Of a stretch of 42,575 nucleotides of DNA, positions 35,431-41,808 are shown in pieces. The position numbers and the translations under genes are program-made. The notes beneath the pieces were generated by a model that was given only the letters and a program-made list of their open reading frames with translations, was not told the origin of the DNA and did not search any database. How positions within the stretch are numbered: the stretch's first letter is position 1; the number at the start of each line of letters is the position of its first letter. Source of the stretch: FEN-1250 sp039918615 (GTDB lineage: Bacteria > Gemmatimonadota > Gemmatimonadetes > Gemmatimonadales > Gemmatimonadaceae); NCBI GenBank assembly GCA_039918615.1, contig JBDSHG010000174.1:1-42575 (forward strand). The letters run 5' to 3'.

Positions 35431-35705
35431 CCGATTCAGCGTCGCGTGCGAAAGACCCCAACGCACCATGAGTCAGCTAAGCCGACGAGTTTCGCTCTCC
35501 ACTTCGCGCTCCAGTCGCGTGGGCATCGTCCGGCACTCGGAGTAGGGTGGTCCGTCGGCGCCGCGTGCGCGATGTAGGCGGGTCAGTGGCGAAAGCAGTT
35601 TTGAGTATTCGATCATTTGCAAGTCGATTCGCGCGCGAAGTCCCGCGCGCTGCGGTGACGCGCCCGGATTGCCGCTCGTCACTCGGAGATTACGAGGCAA
35701 GCCCT

Positions 35706-35806
35706 CCGAGGTCCGTGACAACGGCAAACCCGGCGAAAGCCGGCGACGCAAAGCTACGAGGCTACCGCGCACGCTCCCGCGCCACGCCCGTCGAGCCGCC
35801 GCTAGG
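35706..35806 (+). ncRNA. c-di-GMP-I (GEMM) riboswitch
   Basis: The conserved core is clear at 35720-35757: CGGCAAACC, a P2 stem CCGGC/GCCGG closed by the GAAA tetraloop, then GACGCAAAGCTACG. This matches the c-di-GMP-I aptamer consensus, including the tetraloop that docks into P3. P3 can form through GGCT (35760-35763) and AGCC (35794-35797) with an inner CGCG/CGCG pairing. The outer P1 stem is less certain. A strong SD (AAGGAGGG, 35811-35818) lies a few bases after the aptamer, and pseudopilin genes follow, which is a typical setting for this riboswitch class. Confidence 0.8.
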
Positions 35807-35823
35807 AAAAAAGGAGGGCTTTC

Positions 35824-35931
35824 GTGCATCCATCGGCGAGCCTGGAAGCAATTGAGTCGATCCGCAGGACGCGCTCCAATTCGATACTTAGTTGCAGGAG
35901 CCGCACATTCGTCGCTGCGTTGGATTATTAG
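35824..35931 (+). CDS. Small ORF (35 aa) with perfect Shine-Dalgarno behind the riboswitch
   Basis: GTG 35824 is preceded by AAAAAAGGAGGG ending six bases before it, the best ribosome-binding site in the island. The frame codes for 35 residues (MHPSASLEAIESIRRTRSN and so on) and ends with TAG at 35929. There is no known family. Its place directly after the c-di-GMP aptamer suggests a leader peptide or the riboswitch-controlled translation unit, but it could also be the leftover 5' end of a lost gene. Confidence 0.4.
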   Translation: MHPSASLEAIESIRRTRSNSILSCRSRTFVAALDY

Positions 35932-36022
35932 GGAAAACTTAAGTCATTTCATGACAAGGGGTTAGCGATGGCACGACTCGCGCCGTTGTCGCTCGGTAAC
36001 TCGCACGCAAGAAGACAGACCT

Positions 36023-36472
36023 ATGCAACGTCGCAACGGCTTCACCCTCACCGAAGTACTGATCGTCATCACGATCGTCGGCATCCTGCTTGTCGTCGTC
36101 GTGCCGAGGTACGGCTCCCTCTCGGCTGCGATGAACGTGCATTCATCCAAACAGGAAATGGCGACTTTGCTCGCGCAGGGACGCGCGACCGCGATCCAGA
36201 CCAATCAAATCGTGAAGGTCGTCCGAGCGGGGAATGTCGTGTCGCTCGTCGCCTTCAGCGGATCGGGGTCGACAGTCATCTCGCAGCAGGATCTCGGAGC
36301 GCAATTCGGCGTAACGCTATCCGCGACCAAAGACACGGTGTCCTACGACTCTCGTGGGATGGTCATTGGGAACTCCGTCACGCTCAAGTTCGTCGTGACC
36401 AACGGAGTCACGCGCGACAGCGTGTGTCTCATGGCTCTCGGCAAGGTCTCGCGAACGGGGTGTTCGCTATGA
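36023..36472 (+). CDS. GspH/FimT-type pseudopilin
   Basis: A 149-residue type IV pilin-like protein. The leader is short and basic (MQRRNG); prepilin peptidase would cut after Gly6, before FTLTEVLIVITIVGILLVVVV, a classical N-terminal helix with Glu at position +5. A beta-rich globular part of the FimT/GspH type follows, with two Cys near the end (VCLMALGKVSRTGCSL). Minor pilins of this type start or tip type IV pili or pseudopili. It is the first of four consecutive pilin-like genes. The stop overlaps the next start (ATGA). Confidence 0.85.
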   Translation: MQRRNGFTLTEVLIVITIVGILLVVVVPRYGSLSAAMNVHSSKQEMATLLAQGRATAIQTNQIVKVVRAGNVVSLVAFSGSGSTVISQQDLGAQFGVTLSATKDTVSYDSRGMVIGNSVTLKFVVTNGVTRDSVCLMALGKVSRTGCSL

Positions 36473-36846
36473 AGATCCTGGCAAAACGCGCTACTATGCG
36501 TACGCGCGGCGGCTTTACGCTCGTCGAACTGATGGTGGCGGTGTTTCTGCTGGGAGTGGGGCTCGCGGGGCTCATCGCCACGAGCAGTGCGATCTCGCGC
36601 ATGATGGGCGGATCGATACGCGAGTCCACGGCCTCTACGATCGCGGCGTCTCGCTTCGAGAGACTTCGCGCCTCCGCCTGCGCGTCGATCGTTACCGGCT
36701 CGGCGACAACGTACGGCGTCACCGAATCGTGGGTCGTGACGAAGATCAATGCCCGCATGTTCGATGTCACGGATAGTCTGAGCTATGTGCCAATTAGCCG
36801 GCGTAGTCCGGTCAAACAGGCCTATCGGAGCTATGTGACATGCTAA
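36469..36846 (+). CDS. PilV-type minor pseudopilin
   Basis: A 125-residue protein with the prepilin site RTRGG|FTLVELMVAVFLLGVGLAGLI (cut after Gly15, Glu at +5), followed by a short C-terminal domain. The pattern of a Gly-rich helix start and its place between fimT-like and pilW-like genes match PilV/GspI. ATG 36469 overlaps the upstream stop; ATG 36496 would give a shorter leader of six residues, more usual for prepilins. The end overlaps the next gene by seven bases. Confidence 0.82.
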   Translation: MKILAKRATMRTRGGFTLVELMVAVFLLGVGLAGLIATSSAISRMMGGSIRESTASTIAASRFERLRASACASIVTGSATTYGVTESWVVTKINARMFDVTDSLSYVPISRRSPVKQAYRSYVTC

Positions 36847-37766
36847 GCACAAGATCACGCGCACGCGGACGCAGCGCGGCTCGTCGCGGCTTCACCCTCG
36901 TCGAGCTACTCGTTGTCGTCGTGCTCCTCGCGCTCGTGCTCACGAGCGTGATGAGGATCTTCGTGCAGCAGCAGCGCTTCTACTCCGACAGCGCGGCCAT
37001 GATGGAGACGCGGTCATCTTCGCGCGATGCCGCGTATGTGATTCAAAGCGATCTGCGCTCGGTCTCTCCAAAAAGTGGCGACATCTATTCGATGAGCTCG
37101 AAATCCATTGAGTTTCGTTCGCAGACCGGTGCCTCGGTGGTGTGTACGATCGACGGAAGCCGTACGATCCTCACGGTTCCACCGCTCAATGTCGCGACGG
37201 GCGCTGCGCTCACGTCCTGGCTCGCGCCACCAGCCGTAGGAGACACGGTCTTGATCTACGACTCAGGGACGGCGGTGGATTCGTTCAACTACTACACGCT
37301 CACTGCGGCGCCCACCAACAGTGCCAGCTGTCCGAACGCGACGGGACTCACGACCACCGTGGGTGAGGCAATGGCGGGATACACGCTACGTGTGACGCCA
37401 GCGCTTCCGGCGACCACGTTGGTGGGCGTGCCCATTCGCATCATGCGGACGGCGCACTACGAGCTGTACCAGGAGGCGTCCGGCAACTGGTATCTCGGCT
37501 TTTACGACTGTCTTCCCTCGAGGTCGCCGAAATGCAATCCCCTCCAGCCGGTCGCCGGTCCCTATCTGCCGGCAAACCTGGCCGGGACGGGAGGGATCGT
37601 CTTCACCTTCCTCGACTCGACTGGCGCGGTAACCGCGACCCAGAAGCTCGTGCGCCGCATCGATCTCGCGGCGCGCGCACAGACTACGGTCGATGTGCGT
37701 ACGGCCGGCTACGCGAAAGGCCTGGTGTCCGACTCGATGTTCACGACCATCGCACCACGGAACTGA
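36840..37766 (+). CDS. PilW-type minor pseudopilin
   Basis: A 308-residue protein with a basic leader (STRSRARGRSAARRG) and the prepilin site G17|FTLVELLVVVVLLALVLTSVM. The large C-terminal domain has several Cys and resembles PilW/GspJ in length. Residues QQQRFYSDSAAMMETRSSSRDA after the helix are typical of PilW. It probably belongs to the minor-pilin complex together with its neighbours. The stop at 37766 is directly followed by a possible GTG start of the next gene. Confidence 0.85.
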   Translation: MLSTRSRARGRSAARRGFTLVELLVVVVLLALVLTSVMRIFVQQQRFYSDSAAMMETRSSSRDAAYVIQSDLRSVSPKSGDIYSMSSKSIEFRSQTGASVVCTIDGSRTILTVPPLNVATGAALTSWLAPPAVGDTVLIYDSGTAVDSFNYYTLTAAPTNSASCPNATGLTTTVGEAMAGYTLRVTPALPATTLVGVPIRIMRTAHYELYQEASGNWYLGFYDCLPSRSPKCNPLQPVAGPYLPANLAGTGGIVFTFLDSTGAVTATQKLVRRIDLAARAQTTVDVRTAGYAKGLVSDSMFTTIAPRN

Positions 37767-37793
37767 GTGCACATTCTTCAACAGGACGATCGC

Positions 37794-38945
37794 ATGCCCA
37801 CACGCTCTCGTAACCGTCCCGGATTTGCGCTCGCCGTCGCGCTCGCGGCGATCGTGATCATCGGCGCGATCATCACCGGAATGTTCTTCGCGTCGACGCA
37901 GGAGTACCGCATGAGCCGCAACAGTGCCATGCAGGCGCGCGCGTTGACCGCGGCGGAATACGGAATGAATGCGATACTGCAGACTGGGCGTTGGAATCCG
38001 GCGTGGAACACGTCCGCCAACGGGCATCTCGCCGATACCGTGTTTCTTCCAGGTGACGGTGGGTTGGATACCGTGCGTGTGACAAAGCTGTCAGACGGGA
38101 TGTTCACGCTGACGTCTACCGGCCGCGTGGGACCGGCGACCGGTGCGCAGGCGCGGCATCGGTTGGGTGCGCTCGTGACGCTATCGATTCCACAATTGAG
38201 CTTGCTCGGCGCACTCACTACGAAGGGGGACTTCAAGATCGGCGGCAGCTCGTCTTTGAGCGGCGTCGACGACACGATCCCCAATTGGGACTGTCCGCCA
38301 CCAGGAAGCACAGTGCCCGGGCTCGCGTTGCCCGACGCGTCGAAGATCAGTACAGCGGGATGCGGCGGCGGTAGCTTGACCTGCATCACCGGATCGCCTC
38401 AGGTCTCGCAGAACCCGGCGGCTGCGAAGGACAGCATCTACTTCAACTACGGCTCGGGACTCGACTGGAACAAGCTCACTGCGATGGCTTCGAAGTCGTA
38501 TGCATCCGGCGCAAACCTGAACGGCTTGGGCGCATCGGTTTCGGGCGGCGTCTGCAATACTTCCGATGCGAATAATTGGGGCGACCCGCTCCATACCACG
38601 CCCTCGCTGGCGCCATGTCGGTCTTATTTCCCAATCATCTACGCGCAGGGAAACTTGAAGATCACCGGCGGTGAGGGGCAAGGAATTCTCCTCGTGGAGG
38701 GCGATCTGAGCGTACAGGGCGGAGCGGAGTTCTACGGCCCGGTCATCGTGAAAGGATCTCTGAACATCACAGGGACGGGCGGACACTTCAACGGTGGCGT
38801 CATGGCCGCTAACGTAGATCTCGAGCAAAGCACTCTGCTCGGCAACGCGGTGGTCTCTTACTCGTCCTGCGCGCTCGCGAAGGCTCTCGCGGGTGCCGCC
38901 ACGCCAACGTTCCTCCCCAGTCGCTCCTGGACGGAGCTCTACTAG
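37794..38945 (+). CDS. PilX-like pilus assembly protein
   Basis: A 383-residue protein with a leader RSRNRPG and helix FALAVALAAIVIIGAIITGMFF. The prepilin position after Gly10 is kept but Glu at +5 is absent, as in PilX/GspK-type tip subunits. RALTAAEYGMNAILQTGRW after the helix is the usual PilX region. The C-terminal part is Gly- and Ser-rich with regular short strands (GNLKITGGEGQGILLVEGDL, IVKGSLNITGTGGHFNGGV), suggesting a beta-helix. ATG 37794 has an AGGA SD seven bases upstream and is preferred over GTG 37767. No pilY1-type adhesin or major pilin gene follows. Confidence 0.8.
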   Translation: MPTRSRNRPGFALAVALAAIVIIGAIITGMFFASTQEYRMSRNSAMQARALTAAEYGMNAILQTGRWNPAWNTSANGHLADTVFLPGDGGLDTVRVTKLSDGMFTLTSTGRVGPATGAQARHRLGALVTLSIPQLSLLGALTTKGDFKIGGSSSLSGVDDTIPNWDCPPPGSTVPGLALPDASKISTAGCGGGSLTCITGSPQVSQNPAAAKDSIYFNYGSGLDWNKLTAMASKSYASGANLNGLGASVSGGVCNTSDANNWGDPLHTTPSLAPCRSYFPIIYAQGNLKITGGEGQGILLVEGDLSVQGGAEFYGPVIVKGSLNITGTGGHFNGGVMAANVDLEQSTLLGNAVVSYSSCALAKALAGAATPTFLPSRSWTELY

Positions 38946-38975
38946 CGCTCACACGCCGGCGAAAATGTGTAGCGC
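38945..38975 (+). terminator. Hairpin after the pseudopilin genes
   Basis: GCGCT-C-ACAC (38945-38954) pairs with GTGTAGCGC (38967-38975), with one bulged C. It starts at the last base of the PilX-like stop codon. There is no T-run after it, so it may be a weak or rho-assisted terminator, or an mRNA-stabilising end. Confidence 0.35.
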
Positions 38976-39004
38976 CAGAGTGATTCGCACGGCGAGCCAT
39001 CCCG

Positions 39005-40070
39005 CTATGATCGCATACTGATCGCCGGGTCGATGCGCGCGGCGCGCAACGCCGGAATCCAGCACGCCGTGATCCCGATCGCCGCCATCGGCACCGTCAC
39101 GATGATGAAGGTTACCGGGTCGTATGGCGTGACACCGAATAGCAGCCCGCGAATGATGCGCGCGGCGAAGAAGGCGCCAACCACGTCCAGCGCGAGGCCG
39201 ATCGCCAGAAGGACGCCTCCTTCGCGCAGGATCATCCGCTGCACCCGGCCGCTGTCGGCGCCGAGGCTCATCCGGATGCCGATCTCGCTCACGCGCGCAC
39301 TCACAGAGAATGCGAGCACACCCGCGATGCCGACCGCCGCGATGATCAGTGCGAGAATGCCGAACGAGGAGACGAGCACCGCATTCAGTCGCCGCGGTGC
39401 AACGCTCTGATCCTTGATCTGCGCGATCGTCATCACGTTGTCGAGTGGATCGGCGGGCGCGATGCGATGCACGATGCGCGTTGCAGCTGCGATCAATCCC
39501 GACGCATTGCTATCAGCTCGAGTTGTCGTCCTGAAGCGTCATGAACCAGGGCGAGTATTCGGCGATGCCGCCCAGTGATTTGGCGCCGTTCCTGAAATCG
39601 CGAATCTCGGGGACCGAAAATGCGATGTTCGCGCAAGTGGGTCCGTCGATGGAGTGTCTCACGTAGACGAGGCGATCGCCATCGCGATTGGGCAGCGGTT
39701 TGAGCAACATACCGCGCACGACACTGAAGATCGCCGTGTTCGCTCCGATGCCGAGGGCGAGCGTGATGACGACCACCGATGTGAACGCTGGGCTGTGGCG
39801 CAACGCGCGCAGGGCGAAGTTGACGTCGTGCGCGATACTCGCGACCCACGGCAGCCCGCGTTGATCTCGCACCGCGTCCACCGCGACCGACATTCCGCCG
39901 CAGGCCAGCAACGCCTCGCGGCGCGCGTCGTCCAGCTCCATTCCGCGCCTGATGTTCTCGGCCGTCTGCATCTCGACGTGCGACTCGAGCTCCTCACGCA
40001 GCTCGTCTTCGGCGCGCGCACCCACAGCGGCGCCGCGTAGGCGTGACCACGCTCGGCGAAGGCCACTCAT
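39005..40070 (-). pseudogene. ADOP-family (MacB/FtsX-like) ABC permease, internally deleted
   Basis: On the minus strand an N-terminal piece starts at 40070 (MSGLRRAWSRLRG) with the ADOP opening DELREELESHVEMQTAENIRRGM and the first transmembrane region (FTSVVVITLALGIGANTAIFSVV). It ends with a stop near 39513. A C-terminal piece (39496-39005) in another frame carries FGILALIIAAVGIAGVLAFSV, the FtsX-like RVSEIGIRMSLGA, and the ending IPALRAARIDPAISMRS. Together they make about 350 residues, while full family members have about 800-900, so the middle is deleted and the frame broken. These permeases are abundant in Acidobacteriota and Gemmatimonadota. The gene is surely not functional. Confidence 0.85.
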
Positions 40071-40109
40071 AGTGTCTCCCGCCACGGCGCCAGAAAGGCG
40101 GCGATCAAC

Positions 40110-40452
40110 TCGGCGGTCTGATGCCACTCGCGGGTTTCGCGCGCGAGCTGTTTGCGCGAAGGTGGGAATGAAGAGAAGCAGGAACGCCGGGTATTGCGGG
40201 GTGGGTACGGAGCCGATTTCGCGGTATGTGATTAGTTCGTACAGCTCGGCGAACCAGTAGATGCTGCTCAATATAGATGGCACAAACTTCCCTTGGGCGC
40301 CCACAGCTCCGACGGCTATTGGCATTACGGAGACGATTGGCGAGTTCTGAAAGCTTGTCGTCCGGATACAGGGGCAGACCGATCTCTCGTGCCTCTTCCT
40401 CGGAGATCTACTGCGGTGATCTCAGTTGCTGGAACCGTGTGAGCTCTGTCAT
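40110..40452 (-). pseudogene. Unknown degraded gene upstream of the permease pseudogene
   Basis: Minus-strand translations show protein-like runs in two frames: MTELTRFQQLRSPQ then a stop and EEEAREIGLPLYPDDKLSELA, followed in another frame by FVPSILSSIYWFAELYELI and PQYPAFLLLFIPTFAQTAR. This looks like one gene with a stop and a frameshift. I do not recognise the family. It could also be chance openness. Confidence 0.3.
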
Positions 40453-40454
40453 TC

Positions 40455-41108
40455 TTGCGTCCCTTTGAAGAAGTCAGCCTTAATCGGGTTCCATCGAAAC
40501 GTGGTGGTGCGGGTGCGTTGGCGGCTGCTCAGTCGGTGAGGTTAAATCGGAATTGAGGAGAAAGCCGCACTGCTTACCCTTCCAAACCTCGCGTCCGATT
40601 GCCACTCACGGGTGGAAACCGCTTCAGTCTGGGCCGCAGTGGCTCCAGGCCTGGAGGGCCTGCGCGTTGGCGCCGACGCGTCAACGCATCAATGGCGCTC
40701 TTGTGCTTCTAGCGATAACGGGGTGACGCTCACGTTCGATCGCCTAGACGTTGGTTTCAGTTTCGCGGCGCCAAGAGTCTCACAGGGAGCGATCGATGCC
40801 ACGGCTGAAAATAGATTTGCATAGGTCACTTTTGAGACACGCTATACACATTTTCGGACATTTTCAGTGTCCATATCGCCCAGCGGAGGAAGAGACTTTC
40901 CTGTACGTCCCGGCTGGCCGACTCGCAGCAATTGGCCGTCTCGCAGCACAGGTGTGCCGCTAGCTGGCGCGCGGGATACCGAGTTGCTCTCCACTCCGCT
41001 CTCCATTCAACTCCGGCATCATCCGACATGAAGGAAGGAAGGTCCGATGCGATCGCGCGCACCGTGACTGAAAGACGGCGAAATGCCGGACTTCCCTTCG
41101 CCCCAAGA
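40455..41108. other. Unassigned island sequence without recognisable genes
   Basis: About 650 bases before the second attachment repeat. Composition is less GC-rich in places. I find no convincing ORF, no ribosome-binding site with a matching start, and no RNA motif. At 40985-41030 a stretch resembles 35488-35540 (about 70% over 50 bases by eye), which may be the leftover of a repeated sequence. Confidence 0.4.
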
Positions 41109-41170
41109 ACGCCTGGAAAGTGTGTGTACGTTCATAGCGTACCGTGGGTTCGAATCCCACCTCGTCCGTA
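41109..41170 (+). repeat. Attachment repeat, copy 2 (3' fragment of tRNA-Ser)
   Basis: The 62-base copy of the tRNA-Ser(GGA) 3' end with one base changed. The 5' half of the tRNA is absent, so it cannot make a tRNA. It marks the far end of the 34910-41170 element and, because another integrase remnant follows it, also the near end of a second element. Confidence 0.93.
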
Positions 41171-41221
41171 ATAACTGTTGGTCATGCTTCATGTTACGCG
41201 CTTCGGTCTCGAAGCCGTGTA

Positions 41222-41466
41222 CTACGCCGGCTTTGCATTAGGCGAACTTGCTAGGCGAACTCGTATGGTTTCCGCGGCTGATTGGCCGTCGTTTCTCGAC
41301 GCAAGCGCGCGCCGCATGCTAACTGGATCGGGTGTCTGATAGCACGTCAGCACGGTCGCAGACGACTTCCATCCGCCGAGATCGCAGACATCCCGGAGCG
41401 GCGCGTTCCGGAGTTCGCTCGCGAAGTTGCGACGGAGCGAGTGCCATCCCCATCGATCACCGATGG
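41222..41466 (-). pseudogene. Tyrosine-recombinase (integrase) C-terminal remnant
   Basis: On the minus strand GWHSLRRNFASELRNAPLRDV gives the HxxR motif, LGGWKSSATVLTCYQ gives the Trp/His position and the nucleophile Tyr, and the tail MRRALASRN...VRLASSPNAKPA ends with a TAG at 41222-41224. The N-terminal and core parts with the first catalytic Arg are missing. The break coincides with the start of an IS3-like remnant on the other strand. The gene points to the tRNA repeat, as expected for an element integrated there. Confidence 0.78.
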
Positions 41467-41649
41467 ATAATGCGCGCATCGAAAGCTTTCGGAACGCCGT
41501 CCGACGTGAGCGTCTGGCGCAGCACTACTTTTTGAATCTTGCCGACGCGAACGCGCACTGCAAGCAGTGCTAGGACGACTACAACGACGAGCGGCCCCAC
41601 AGCAGCTTAGGCAATCAGTCTCCGGCTCACTTCGGAGCACACGGAGATG
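41460..41649 (+). pseudogene. IS3-family transposase (OrfB) C-terminal remnant
   Basis: The + strand from 41463 reads MDNARIESFRNAVRRERLAQ, then HYFLNLADANAHCKQC, a TAG at the place where the family has Trp, then DDYNDERPHSSLGNQSPAHF. These are the hallmarks of the C-terminal integrase core of IS3-group transposases (DNA..ESF and YN..RPHSSLG..TP..F). Only about 60 codons remain, with an internal stop. No terminal inverted repeats were found. It appears to have cut the integrase gene. Confidence 0.8.
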
Positions 41650-41808
41650 TTACTCCAGCTCCGAATCAACTCCATCATCTGTGATGGAGTGGATCGGCTT
41701 TGGGGAGAAGACCATCCTCGCTGGCGCATTCCTCGAGCCGCTTACAATTTTGTGAGACGGAACGGATCGTGCTCGTGCCAGCTGTCATTCTGCTGACAGG
41801 ATGCGCCC
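41650..41808. other. Intergenic stretch with no recognised feature
   Basis: Between the IS3-like remnant and the membrane protein gene. I see no ORF or RNA motif. GCTGTCATTCTGCTGACAG at 41781-41799 could form a short hairpin just before the GTG start of the next gene. Confidence 0.4.

Larger units (their letters stand above)
34910..41170. mobile_element. Integrated element (genomic island) in tRNA-Ser, about 6.26 kb, largely decayed
   Basis: The segment is bounded by the intact tRNA-Ser(GGA) and a 62-base direct repeat of its 3' end. The tRNA-proximal side carries the 3' end of a tyrosine-recombinase gene pointing to the tRNA, the usual layout of such elements. Contents in order: integrase tail, an unknown ORF, a permease tail, a c-di-GMP-I riboswitch, a small ORF, four pseudopilin genes, an internally deleted ADOP permease and about 650 bases of unassigned sequence. 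Many parts are broken, and base composition is more mixed than in the flanks. It has no complete integrase, so it is probably no longer mobile by itself. Confidence 0.8.

Noticed and set aside
35968..36468. ATG 35968 as the start of a longer PilV-type protein
   Set aside because: The frame overlaps all of the fimT-like gene in another frame with an Arg/His-rich shadow translation; the prepilin leader requires a start near 36469-36496.
40960..41160. Minus-strand ORF beginning MGFEPTVRYERTHTF
   Set aside because: This GFEPTV-type peptide is the well-known false translation of a tRNA T arm; here it is the reverse of the tRNA-Ser repeat.
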